A stretch of DNA of 64,000 nucleotides from Vitrella brassicaformis (lineage: Eukaryota > Sar > Vitrellaceae). The position numbers and the translations under genes are program-made. Positions 9,755 to 21,983 of this stretch are shown in pieces. Numbering within the stretch: position 1 is the first letter of the stretch; each line of letters begins with the position of its first letter. Location: the NCBI GenBank assembly GCA_001179505.1, contig CDMY01000466.1, positions 176,524 to 240,523 of the forward strand. Reading direction: 5' to 3'. The notes beneath the pieces are model-generated. The model was not told the DNA's origin. It did no database searches and saw only the letters and a list, made by a program, of their open reading frames with translations.

Positions 9755-12700
9755 ATGGATACTTCTCGTCGCCCCTTCGACATCGACGTGGCCATAGAGC
9801 ACCTCTTGTCACCCGACCAGCTGCCAGATGCCACACTCGATAGGAGCCTCACTCAGGTGATCAAGTATGCCACAGCTGTAGCGAGCGGAGAACTGAGGTG
9901 CGGGGCCGTCGAGAAGAACCTCTTCGACCAGCGTCTGTTGCGGCGGCTGGTTGGCGCCATGACCGACGTCAGCAACACGACACGCCGGGAGATGGCAGCG
10001 GTAGTGCTGAGGTGGCTGTGGAACCTAGAGGCCGACGCCGGCGCGCGATTCGCCGGGCGACTCATCTCAGCTCACGGCTCGCCCCGGAAACTCATCAGCG
10101 CCCTCGCCGCTGTGCTGCCGCAGCCCGAGGAGGAGGAAGCCGGCTTCACCCTGCTGACGAGCACCATGCGTAACGGACGGCGCGAGGGCAATGCAGCCGA
10201 CTATCGAGACTATTTAGTGCAGCACCACCCTGCCGTCCTCGAACGTGCTTTGGCGCGCGTCGAGGGGCTCGGGGAGGACATGCCCGTTGGCGTCTTGGCG
10301 CTGGCCTTCGTGCGGTCGGTGTTTTGCACGGATGGTCGCGACGGCCCTCCCTTCCCGCCGAGTGTGGCCATGTCGAGCGGCTGCTGGTGGGTGCGGATCT
10401 TTCGGGTGATGGTGGTGGTCATGTCACGGTTGCCGGCCAAGACCCGAGAAAACATGTATGTGCTGACAGTGCACTAAACCGCACTGCAGCAGTTCATCGG
10501 ACCTGCTGTTCCTTGTCCTTCAGGTGCGATGTTGATGTCAGTGTTCTTTCTAGCGTTCGCATGCTGGCCACAGGGGCCGCCATGAAGCTAGAATCTGCGT
10601 TCGAAGAAGGTATTATGGCAGACAGACAGACACATAGACAGACAGACAGACAGACACCGTGTTTCATGGGATGCGGCGGCGTGTATCCATGAATCACCGA
10701 ATCAGGGTCTGATGCTGATATCGTTGGGTACATCGATGCACTCCAACAGCACATCTACCCCTACGTCGACACGTTGGCCGCCACGCTCACCTCCGACGCA
10801 GACGAGCCAGTGCGGTACCGCGCTGCCTTGTGCCTCGACCACATCTTCCTCTCCTGCCTGGCTTTGCAGCATCGCAAAGGTACCACGGCAGTCACGCGTC
10901 TTTTCGCGAACCCCACATCTGTCAATTTCCGCATCTCTCTTCGCCCACGCATGCCGTTCTTTCACTACTGTCTGCAGATCCCCTGAGCGACGGGCCTTGG
11001 CACCGTTTCATGCGAGTTCCCAGGGCGCTGGAGGCGTACGTTGCGGCCGTCAAGAAGGGCGCCAGGTGCACCAACTTTCTTGCGCCTGACTGCGTTTCTG
11101 TGCCAGTCGTCCTTGCCGGTGGGTGAGGAGGGATCGGCACACAGCAGCCAGTAGAGACAGCACAGCACATCAGGTCTTCTCATCCCCACTTGCTCATCCA
11201 TCTGCGCTTCATCGATGTCTCAATTGCTGCAGAGTCTGGATTCCGGGACGACGTGTACCGTTCCGGATGGTTCGCAGTGCTGTCAGAGTTGGCCCCTGAA
11301 CGACGCGTCCTCCTGCCGCAGATCGTCGGAAATGCCGCAGACCTCACTGTCGAGAGTGGGCGAGCCAAGGTGACAATCGATCTAGGAGAGGCAGCGTTTC
11401 ATGTCAGCAAGAGAGAGCAGTGGGGTGGGTGTCTGTTGTGTGTGGTGTATGGCTCGCAGATTGCCGTGCGTGACGGCCTTCCCACAACCCTGTGTGAGAT
11501 AGCCTTCTGCCTGATCAAGGGCGGCCAGGTCGATCAGCAGAAGGTGGACACGTTCGTAGACTTCGCTGTCGACACTCTTCGTGCACTCGTCAGGTACACA
11601 CACTCTCACACACTCACAGACCTGCCTGATCTACAACACTCACTTCACCTTCTGTCTGTCTGTCTGTCTGTCTGTGCAGCTATGGCGATCGCGTGAGCAG
11701 CCGAGGGGGCAGGTTCCGTCCCAATTTCGTCACGCAGGCCATCCTCCAGCACGACTCGGTCAAGGCCATGCGCGCGGCCGGCCAGCAGGCCAAGGGCCGA
11801 CGCAAGGGACAGCAGCAGCACCTCATCGTGCCTAAGAAGGTAGGTGACATGTTTAAGATGACACACAGATTGATGGTCACGGGGCACATTAGCTGTATGT
11901 GTTGTGGGTCAGTTGTTGGAGCTATTTGACGAGATGGAGAAGGCGGCCAACGAACGAGCCGAGGCGAATCTAGCGGCCGAGCTGGCAGATGACCACATAG
12001 ATGAGGGCAAGAAGGACACCAATACCAACAGCAGCGGCGGCAGTAGGGGCGGCAAGAAGCGATCGAAGGGCAAGAGGGGCGGCAGAGGGGCAAACGGCAC
12101 CAAGAAGATCGACAACAACCAAACGGCGTCATCCAGGTGGGTGAGCTGGACAGACGGGAGAAGAGGCCATTCATATGGACCGCTGATGATGTGTGTGTGT
12201 CTGTTGGGCTACACGCAGTGTTGGCGCTGACAACGTAGACGTGGACCCCGTCCAGCAGGAGCACGAAGACAGCGACGAGATCATGGTCTGCCCGGCCCCC
12301 CCAGCCCCTCACTCTCCTCCCCTCCCCGACCCTCATGCTCATTCTTCTCGTCTGCATCGGCGTCTGCGGCTGCCGGCAGTGGGCAGCAGGTGGGGGCGGG
12401 TGATGGTGGTGATGTCGAGGGCGGCGGCTTCGTCACGGTCGGTCGTCGGAAGAGGGGCAAGGGAACCGCCAAGCCGCCACAGGGCGGCCATGCACAGCAG
12501 CAGACGGACAGGACCGACAAACCACACGACAGGTAAACGCCGAGGAGAAAATGGTACCATTCACATTGTCTGTCTGCTCGTGTCCTGCGTGTGAGTGTGG
12601 TCATTCAGCTCTAACACATCAGTGTTGCCCTCTTCGTCCGAGTCGACTCGCCCCTCCTCATCCCGCTCGTCGGTCCGTGACGACCCCGGCAGTGCGCCGC

Positions 12701-13519
12701 CCCTCCCCTCCACCCTGCCACCTCGCCCATCCCGCCCTGCTCCCCCAGTCCCATCCCACATGGCGGGCAATGGTGCATCGGGCGGCTATGGCGATGCTCC
12801 AGTGTCTCGTGGGGCGGGTCGCGGCCTCGGGGTGCCCATCCTGCGGCCACCGCACGAGATGCAGCAGCCGTCATTCCCCATTGCTGGCATAGCGACCCCC
12901 AAGGCATCGTCGGGCGCCAGTTCGTCATCTGCCGCCTGTGCACCACCTGGCGCATCGTCATCATCCAGGGGGGTTGGCTCCGAGGGGCATGGCTTCGCCC
13001 CGTTGGCAGGCATCAGTAGCGGTAGCAGTTTGCAGAGGGCGGCGGACGACGAGCGCTGCGGTGGTCAGGGCAGGTACGCATACTTGTACTTACGCACAGG
13101 GAAGCCGAGGGAAATGGGGACACAGACAACAGCCAGTCTTGGCCGCGTCTGTCTGTCTCGCTGGCTTCCTGCAGGTGTCATGTTGAGGAGGTGAGTGAGT
13201 TGGAGACGCTGCGGCAGCAGCTCGAGGCCATGCGGGTCGAGAGGGATGCCATCAAGCGGGAGAAGGACAGGTATGTGATTCGACCAACACGTATGAGACA
13301 CGATCGCCAAATGGGTGGCTTGTGTGTGTGTGCAGGCTGGAGGAGAGCACTGACTGCGACATCTGCATGGCTGACAGGAGATGCATCGTGTTGGTGCCCT
13401 GCCGCCATTTCTGTCTGTGCGGCACTTGTGCGGCCACCCTCATGAGCCGCCCCGTAGACCAGCGGCTGTGTCCCAGGTGCAGACAGAAAATCACTGCCAC
13501 AAAACACGTCTACACATGA
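9755..13519 (+). CDS. ARM/HEAT-like plus C-terminal RING protein, tandem copy 2
   Basis: Paralogue of the upstream gene with the same architecture. Exons: 9755-10455, 10524-10609, 10706-10879, 10978-11118, 11233-11369, 11460-11593, 11680-11839, 11913-12136, 12219-12532 (start debatable), 12609-13073, 13175-13270, 13336-13519. The N-terminus MDTSRRPFDIDVAIEHLLSP aligns with copy 1, and exon 1 is intact here (EGNAADYRDYLVQHHPAVLE). The RING is CDICMADRRCIVLVPCRHFC, then CGTCAATLM and LCPRCRQKITATKH. The intron that splits the RING in copy 1 (8731-8814) is absent. In exon 9 the acidic start (VGADNVDVDPVQQEHEDSDE) and the homologous continuation (GSGQQVGAGDGGDVEGGGFV) lie in different frames; an alternative acceptor (AACGTAG, exon from about 12239) would keep the second frame open. 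Confidence 0.8.
10616..10655 (+). repeat. GACA tetranucleotide repeat in an intron
   Basis: An imperfect (GACA)n array lies just after the donor of intron 2 of the second ARM-RING gene. GACA/TGTC arrays recur in introns across the window. Confidence 0.7.
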
Positions 13520-13797
13520 GGGAGATGGAGAGAGGGAGAGGGGGCGGGGCGGGGGGGCTGTGTGTTGATTAGACCAGACCTCTGTGTGTGCCGTGTACAT
13601 ACATATGACATCGACTGCTGCTGCTTGAATGAATCACTGCTTGCTCCGTTCGATAGCTGCGATAGCTTTCACTCCATCCAAGAACACACCCACACACAAA
13701 CGCATCAATCAATCAATCGCCCTCGGCGACAAACGAATGTCCACACATCCGGCCATCCACACAAGAGCAATGCCTCCATCCAATTGATCACTGGCAC
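13520..13797. other. Short convergent spacer
   Basis: 278 bp between the stop codons of the second ARM-RING gene and the coiled-coil gene. It holds CACACA and (AATC)n tracts and no ORF of interest; it must contain both 3' UTRs. Confidence 0.5.
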
Positions 13798-16700
13798 TCA
13801 CTGTCTGGCGTATGAGGGCAGCAGCCTGACATTGGCGGCCAGAGGACTGCCCACAGGTGACACACGGATGTGGCCCTCTATCTCAAACCCATCCAAATAC
13901 GCCGGCAGATGCGATGATGGCCACACCTCCTCCCTCCTCCCCTGGCCCCTCAACTGCCGCTGGTATCTGGCTTTCGGCTCAGGCGACAGGGTGGGCGGAA
14001 GTGTGACGGGGTCACTCACGTCGGGGGGCGGCAGAGCTTCAACACTGCCTCCTTTGCCTCCAGATGACCGCTCACCACGCAGACGCGACCGAGACGGCCT
14101 GACAGAACAAGGAATAGCCCACAGGAATGACACCCAACCAAACACACACACATGCTTACAAGGCCGGAGGGGCGGGCTGAGCAATGACGGGTGAGTGTCT
14201 CTTCGGTGGCGGGCCCAATTGGATGTCCCGTAGCCGCTGGATGGCGTCCTGCGCCCCCCGATGTGGCGGCTCAAGAGCTCCGGCTGAGCCCATGAATTTG
14301 GTGACCGAGTTAGCGAGTGTGCAGAGGACGCCTGTGGCGTCGTAGAGTGACGCCCGCAGGTGATGGTCGTCCGCCTCACTCTCCTCCAGATATGCACGCA
14401 ACAACCTGACCACACGTGTAAGAGACATACATGTCATCAGTGTGTGGGGCAGTGTCTCTGCAGTGCAATTCGACTCCTCACTGTGAGGCTGTGCGGAGCT
14501 GCTCATTGGTCTGCCTCCTCTGTTGGTGCAGCTTTGCGATCTCCCGCTGACTCCAGTCACGCTCGTTTGCCTCAGCCTGCACACAGACGTACGGCGCAAA
14601 GGATACACGAACACCTTGCTGCCTCACCTGCCACTGGCGCCTCAGCTCAGCGTTAGATTCCTTGAGTTTGGCCAGCTCCGCCCTGAGGCCGTCAAAGTCC
14701 CGCTGGTCCAGCAGCGACGCCTCCAGCTCAGCTACCAACCGTGCGATCTCCTCCTGCATGTATGACATCCATTAGAGTGTGGTCGTCCTTTGTGTCTTGC
14801 ATGCTTACGTCCTTTTGCTGCAGTTTCACAGCACTCTGCCTCAGGTCACTGCGCAGCCGATTGAGCTCCTCCTGATCAGCCGCATGCTGCTGCTGCTGTT
14901 GGGTGTCACGCTGCCCCTTGTCCGTGGTTGGCTGCACACAATGAGCAACGAGACGAAGTCAGAGATCGGTTCAGTGGTGTCGCACCTGTAGTTGCTGCAG
15001 TCGTTGTTGCAGGGCAGTGAGTCGTGCGGCTGATGATGAGGCAGCCTCGGTCGCACCCTCGCGAGCACGGCTAAGCTGCCGCTGCACACACACACATTAA
15101 AAGACACGGTGCTTGTGAAGCTTTCTGTCCCCGTGCAGTCCCTGCACCTAGATGGATGTATACCTGCAAGTAGTCGATTTCCTCCTCTTGTGCCTTGACC
15201 TTGGCCAAAAGCCGGCTCACCTCCTACGTAGTGCACTCATACAGTCAGACAAGGATGCTGCAGCTGATGAACGGGAGCAGAGGGAAGGGCAGCTTGCCTG
15301 TCTGCTTCTCTCCTCATCGAGGACGCTTGGGGCTGCGGCCGCCGCCTCCTGCTGACTCCTCAGCTCATCCGCAAGGGTATTCCTGACAGATGAGCAGTCC
15401 GGTGTTCGATGGACGTGTTCGCTGGTGTGGCCTTAATTACTTTTCTCGTTTGAGTGAGTGCATGAGCGTGCGCAGCTCGTCGACCTCCTGCTGCAGCTGT
15501 GCCGTCCTGGCTATCTCACTTTCATCCCGCAGAGCCTCGCGCTCCCTCACGGCCAACCGCTCCTGACAGAGACACGAACGCAGACCTTGATTGAGGGCCA
15601 GCGTATATGTGAAAGAGTGATGGTCGGCTTACCTTGGTGTGGCGCAGCTCCAATCGAAGCTCTTGCAGGTCATGCGCTGTCGCTGACCTGAATACCGTTA
15701 GATAGATGCCGTTGATCCTCTGTGTGTCGCATCCCATTCATCTACTTGTTCTCTTCGAGAGTGCGAAGTCTCTGCTTCTCGCCCTCCAACGCAGCCCTCG
15801 TCTCACGCAGCCTGACAGACAACGGGTGGCATCAATGTGACAGACACTTGTCCGTCTGTCTGTCTGTCTGTCCACTTTTGTTCGGTTGTCTCGTTGTCCT
15901 GCCGTGCCTCCCTCAGCTGGGCCTTGACCTTCTCAGCGGCGGCACGGTCCTCATCGATGCCCTGCATGCGCTGCTCCGTCAGGCGCAAAGTGGTCGTCAG
16001 CGTTTCCAAATGTTGCTGAAGACGGAAGAAAACGAGAACAGTTGGGGAGAAATGCGCGCAATAGACTGCACGGCACGCACCTTGAGTGACTGTTGTTTGC
16101 TCTTCCACTGTGCGTTCTCTGCCTCCAGCTCAGCCAAGCGGCCCTGCATGCCGTTTGCGTCTCGCAGCCTCGATTGGGCGTCATCCAGCTGCTGACGGAG
16201 AGACCTCAGCTCACGCTGGACAGACTCAGCGTCTGACGAGCGACACACAGGAAACCAAGGTCAGTGACCCACTTTACGTGTGTTGGTGTACTATTTACCG
16301 AGGTCCTTTTGGTGCAGCTGGTCCTTGAGTCTGGCGATCTCCCTGTCCGCAGTGCGGTTGGCCCTCTCCAGCTGGGTGATCCTCTCGTTGTCACTCTCCT
16401 GTGCGCTGTGATGCAGCTGCTCCAACTCACGGGCCCTTATGTCCGCCTGGAGGCAGCCAGGACACAGACGACAAGACACGTGGCACGGCACAGCTCCCAC
16501 TCGCCGACCCACCTGTGTTTTATCGGTCTTGAGGGCCATGTATTCCCTTCGCAGCTGCTGGTACTTGTCCTCAATCCCCGCCTTCTCCTCAAACTCTAAT
16601 TCTTCAAACGCCTGTATTCACGTCAGCATACACATACAGATGGAGACACGCTCGCAAGGAAGCCGACCTAGCTGCCTACCTGCATTGTCTTGGTGAGGTG

Positions 16701-19700
16701 CAGCAGCAGGTCATCGTGGCGCATCTTGAACAGCAGGTTCTGGGCAGAATCGCTGCACACAGCCGCCCCGCCACACACATGTCTCCGCTCCCTCTCCCTC
16801 CCTCCCTCCCTCCCTCCATTACCCTGCCTTGCCTACATGAGCTTGAAGTTGAGCTCCTTGATCATGGCAATGTCCTCTCGGGTCAGCCGCTTCACTCTGC
16901 CCTGCCCATCCTCCTCAGCACCAAGCCGCCGAAGCTGCGAAGCACACCATGCCGCCTCAAGTGAGGGTTTCCTCTCTGACATGATTGGTGCTGACCTCTG
17001 CCAGGTATCTCTCTTCCTTGTATCGGTGTGTGGGAGACTCGATGACGGCCGCACGAGGGGTCGATCGATTCGACCCTGTGGTGCCGCCAAGCATACTGTA
17101 AGACCAAGGTAAGACAGTATAGATGTGCACCAAGGCTGAGAGGCCACGTGGTGGATGGTGGGTGGGCAACAGTAAAACGCTCGCTGACTTGACTCACCGT
17201 GCATTTGTGTCCGTCAGAGAGCGCTGCAAAAAGACGAACGGAGGCGCAAAAGACAAGAAACAGACCAGGAAGCTATGGCCCTGACCCACTCAATGACTCA
17301 CTCACCCGGAGCTCCTCGGTGCCAAACTGTGGGCTCTCGTCTGCAGCACGATCTCCACCCTCATACACGGCCAACGCGGGCACAGCGGAGCCACCCTCCA
17401 GCCGGTCCCTGGCCCTCTCCTCGAATGTCGCCAAGGAAGCGCCCTGAAGCGTGGCCGTTACCGCCTTGCCCTGAGCAGCAGCCGACGCTTTCTTAGCAGT
17501 TGCAGGTCGGGGTTTGCTTAGAGGGCTCTCAAACCCGAGAGACATGACCTCCCTCTCCAACCTCTCCCCTTCTAGTCTTCTTTCCAGTGTCCTGTCAGGC
17601 GGTGCCTTTGCAGCAGGGGGCGGCCCTCGGCTGGAGGAGCTGGCCGAGTCGGCTCCAGCCATGACCGCTGCCCATGTGGGCACAGCTGCGGTCTTCTTGG
17701 CCTCAAATAGCGGCACAGATGTGGAGGGGAAGTGCTGGGCTGCGCTGACAGCCGGTGGGGGAGTGGCGGCGCGGGGAGGGATGGGGAGGGCGGCCAGTGG
17801 GGGAGGGGGAGGCATGGACGGGGTGCGAGGTGGGGGTGGGCCAGCTAGCTGCATTGGGGGAGGGCGGACAAACGAGGGAGGGGGGACCTTGTAAGCCGGC
17901 ATGAACACACCACCAGAGGGAACTGGGGACCTGCATTGCAAAGCCAGATAAGTGTGTCATTCTTTCTGTTTCTCTCCCATTACCCAGGTCTCGACGGAGG
18001 CATGGGTGGTCTGGCGTGTGGTGGGTAAGCCACGGGCGAGCCAAAGGGAGGTCCAAAGTAAGGCGGACTCTGCATCGCTCTGTCGTCCTTTTTCGGGCTG
18101 AGAGCCTCAGGCGTGTGAATTGCCGACACCTCTATGTCAAGAGTGCCGGGCGCGTGCTCGACCTGACTGTGGACAGTGAAGTCGAACAGAACTCGATCAG
18201 ACGAGGGGGCAGAACTCTTCGCAGCCACTGGAGGAGGCTTGGACAGCCCCTCTACGTCACCAGTCGACACGTCAATCCAGCTGCGGTGCTCTGCGAGTGC
18301 CTTGGCGGTAACGCCCTCCTCGACCGGCTTCTTGCCGTCACGTGTGCGGCCCTTTCTGCCTGGCGATCCGACCTGTCGAAAGTCGAGTGTCGGTGCTGCT
18401 GTGACGGTGGTCGACAGACCACTGGGGTACGGGGGCGAAGGCTTTGACCGGTCCGTGATGCGCTGAACACTCGACGAGGCGTCAAATCTCAACGAGTCAC
18501 GCGGTCCGATGGCTCGCCGCAACCTCCTCAGCTCAGTTCTCAGCCTCTCTGTGTCGCAGTCGCTGGAATCGATGTCTCTGCCAGAGCTCTTTTGCGACGT
18601 CAGCTGGTAGCTGGATGAGTCACGCTCACCACTGGACGACAGACGATTCAGAGACAGCCGTCCCCGATGCTGTCTCAGCGCGTGCTTGAGCCGACGGTTG
18701 TCGACGAAAAGAGAGCCTCTCTGCCGGCTGGGGGGCGTCACAGATCGGCTGTCGGCCTTCTGCTGTGACTTTTTGCTAGCGCGAAGTGCTGCCTTGAGCG
18801 GCTTGGAGTCGAAGCCGACGGTTGTGTCGTCACTCGACGATTCTTGGTGACGAGTCTTGGGGCTTGGCAGCTGGGCGGGCAGGTCACCCACTGCTCGGCC
18901 GAAGACGGGAGAGTGAGACTGTGGCTTGGGGCCGACGGGCTGAGTGGTCTGCGGCTGCGGCTGCGGCTGCTGGTGGTGGTGGTGGACAGCAGCCGAGGGT
19001 GTGGGTGGTGTGTGGAGGGTGAGAGCGTTGGGCGAGTGGATGGGGCTGGTGGGTCGGCCGATGCGGATCGATGGGGCGGTCTGCGCTCCGATGTTGACTG
19101 TATGTGAGAAGGAGGGAATCTCACTGGCCGGCTGGGGCCTTGCCACAAAGACGGGGAGAGGAGAGACGGACGGCGGCGAGAGCTGGGGATGGCCAAATGC
19201 CAGCGGTGTGGGGGTCTGGTATCTGGCTGACAGGACGGGTGAGCTGACTGCCGAAGGGGTCACGCACACTCGAGGCGGAGAGACAAATCCCAACAAGTGA
19301 GGCCGGGACGCTAGGGCAGAGTGAGGATAGCCAAGAGGCGGCCGGGCGGACTGAACAAGAGGGACAGAGTGAAGAGGTTGAGCAGGGGAAGGGGAAGGGG
19401 CAGGGGGAGGAGCGGAAACGCTCCTGGGAGGGATGGCAGTGGGCGGGGCAGAGAGGATTCGTCTGGCCGGCAGCTCACACCAGTACGGCAGACCCGGCGT
19501 CCAATACCGCTGCACGGGACGACCGAATGCCGGAGGCTCCAAATAGATAGTGGTCGCTTGACCGAAGTGACAGTGGGCGAAGGGACTGTGGGCAGCAGTC
19601 GGACCTCCTCAGTCGCTCCAGCCTTCTGCTGCAACTGCTGCTGGTGGAGTGACAGGGCGCCTCTGGGCGGGAGCTTGGGCGTTGACAGCGGTGTTTTCCA

Positions 19701-20504
19701 TTCGGGCAGGACCGTTGTTGTGGCACCTAGGTCAGAGAAAGTGGGGGGGCTGTGGCACTGCGGAGAGACGTTGACAGGCGACCGCACCGGAGACGGAGCG
19801 TCCTTCTTAAAGCCTAAATCACCACCAGGGCTCGCGAGGACCGCTAGACGAGCACCATTCCCCCCAGCAAAGTGAAGATCAGTGACTGTGCGGGGCGGCG
19901 GCCCGGCAAGTGAGCGGGAGACGACGGGCGAGCTGGTGTGGCTGAAGGGTCTGCGGGGGAGGCCTTGTCTGAAGCGCCGCTTCGGAGGGACCTCTGTGGT
20001 GCAGCAGAGGACGTCTGAGAGGCAGGGATCAGGGTTGTCGGTGGAGTCAGAATGGTTGATCGATATCACTCCCTGAAAGAATGAAAGGACACACACAGAC
20101 GACGAACGTGACAATGGCAACTTTTGGCCTTCCCACTCTGCCAACGTGCTGTACTCTCACTTCAGAGGGGCACTGATGAGCCGCTGCCATATATTGCCAA
20201 CACGAAACTCGACAGGTGACCCTGGGAAGTGCATGCTCTATGTGGATGGATGAATGGATGGGGGAAGAACGTCGGCTAAGAGATGCTGGCGGGGTGCTCT
20301 ATGGCGTCGCTCCGTGATCCGTTGCACACCAGATGTCACTGCAAGCAAGGTAGAACAGGACAAGCATCCATGTCACAGACAGCGTCTCAGTCAGTAATGG
20401 CTGCAGCAGCTTGCAGGGGCTGTGCACTGGTGATTCACCTTTGATTCACCTACAAAGATGCCATCCCAGTACTCCCCCGCCGCCGTCTTTCTCGGAGCCC
20501 CCAT
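13798..20504 (-). CDS. Giant Pro-rich plus coiled-coil protein, probably cytoskeletal
   Basis: Unrecognised family, about 1,700 residues in roughly 20 exons. First exons as read: 20504-20439 (MGAPRKTAAGEYWDGIFV, tentative), 20072-19605, 19509-17984, 17930-17306, 17223-17198. The N-terminal half is disordered, rich in Pro/Ser/Gln, with His/Gln and poly-Pro runs (RTPSMPPPPPLAALPIPPRA). After a conserved-looking block (SPTHRYKEERYLAE, REDIAMIKELNFKLM, NLLFKMRHDDLLLHLTKTMQ) comes about 800 residues of heptad-type coiled coil over many small exons, for example ELRSLRQQLDDAQSRLRDAN and EELNRLRSDLRQSAVKLQQK. The C-terminus is again disordered and ends SYARQ. The layout suggests a basal-body, centrosomal or pellicle scaffold, but nothing identifies it. 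A short intron (19604-19510) is inferred because the frame changes there. Phases agree at every junction I checked. Confidence 0.75.
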
Positions 20505-20762
20505 CCGCTGCAAGCCCGCCCCCAGTCTAAGACTTTTCTCTGGAGCTCGCAAATCTATCTCGCGTTCTTCCCTGTTCCTTTGGTCAGTGAGTTCGTTGGC
20601 TTCTGGTCGACCCCGCTGCAGCCTCAAGCAAGCATCCAAGATACATCATCATTATCAGCAGGATACGGCGCAAGATACGGTGTGTGTAGAGTAGCCCAGA
20701 GCATCGGTTGCATCGCGTGGCGTTGGCATCGGTGGAGGGGCGAGTTGAGTTGGAGGTGAAGC

Positions 20763-21983
20763 ATGGGCAAGACGTTTCGTGTCCTTCTCAAGGGGCATTG
20801 CGTCTACAGGTAAGCACGGAGAGAGAGGGAGGGGGACAGGGTCAGGCAGACAGACAGGCAGACAGGCAAGTGGAGGGGGCACCGCAAGCCAAGGCATATC
20901 AGCAAGTCAGAGCTGAAGCTGCATTCACTTGGAGCGAGGGCCAGTCTAGTCTCTAGTCCGTTGTGCACAATCACATGGCCATGCCCTGTGTGTCCCATGC
21001 TTGCCTGCCTGCCTGCTTCCCTTTGTGCTGTGCCTGTCTGTCTGTGTCCCTCTGCGTGTTGTGTCCTGCAGTTGCGTTGACTGCGGCACCCACCTGACCC
21101 ACCACGACGAGCTGGTCTCTACCAGTTTCCGAGGACGCACGGGCCAAGCCTGGCTCTTCGGAAAGTGAGTCATGCAGAGCACCACCACACGCCACGAACA
21201 CACACAACAGAACAGTGCATTGGATTGGGTGCTCTGCTCTCATGTCTGCCTGTGTGTATGTGTGTTTGGTGTGCAGGGTTGTGAACGTGTCTGAGGGTCA
21301 GCATGAGAACCGCGACATGACCACCGGCCGGCACACCATCGTCGATGTCTTCTGCAACGAATGTGGATCCAACCTCGGTGCGTGTCGTTGGCTGAATGGA
21401 TCCATGTCATGAGGCAGGCTGGCCGGGCCGCACTCCCTCCCTCCCTCCCTGTGGCACTCTCTGTGGGTGTTGATGTGATGGGTGTCATGTCAGGTTGGCG
21501 GTACGAGGAGGCTTTTGAGGAGTCGCAAAAGTACAAGAAGGGCAAGTTCATCCTCGAAAAGGTCAATCCAATCAGCCACCCACAAAGAGAGCCAAGCCAC
21601 ACTTGGCTGGGACCGGACGGCCTCCCCGCCACCATCCCATCGTCTTTCTTGTTTTGCTTTCTTTCAATTAGGCGTTGCTGCGTCCGATTGACACCGACAT
21701 GGACGACGAGAAGAGCCCCCAGTGCTCCTACCGTGAGCACCACAGCAGTGCCATGGACCCCCTGCTGGTCGACCCCACCCACACCGACAGCCAGTCACAA
21801 CACCCATCATCGCCTGGCCTCCCACCCTCAGAGAGCGACCTGCCCTCACTCGCCGTCATCAGGGGGTCCGAGGGGCTGCGGACACTCGGCATACGGCTGC
21901 TCAACCAGGATCCGGACGACAGAGGGGCGGGGGTCATGGGCAGCCCCAGAGCAACCAACACTGAGATACCCGAGATCGACTGA
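20763..21983 (+). CDS. Yippee family zinc-binding protein
   Basis: Yippee/YPEL proteins are small zinc-binding proteins linked to centrosome/spindle and cell-cycle roles; the fold resembles the cereblon thalidomide-binding domain. Exons: 20763-20809, 21072-21164, 21277-21377, 21494-21561, 21672-21983, all in phase. The signature is complete: two CxxC pairs, CVDCGTHLTHHDELVSTSF and CNECGSNLGWRYEEAFEES, plus RGRTGQAWLF and GRHTIVDVFC. The core of about 110 residues matches the family length. Unusual is a C-terminal tail of about 80 residues after KYKKGKFILEKALLRP, low-complexity and Ser/Pro/Asp-rich (SPGLPPSESDLPSL). The gene is divergent from the giant coiled-coil gene. Confidence 0.93.

Noticed and set aside
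19311-20144. Reading 19605-20072 straight into 19311 as one exon
   Set aside because: The frame becomes Leu/Pro-rich shadow after SVKRPLS; an intron 19604-19510 joins two proline-rich segments in phase with the downstream 500-codon frame.
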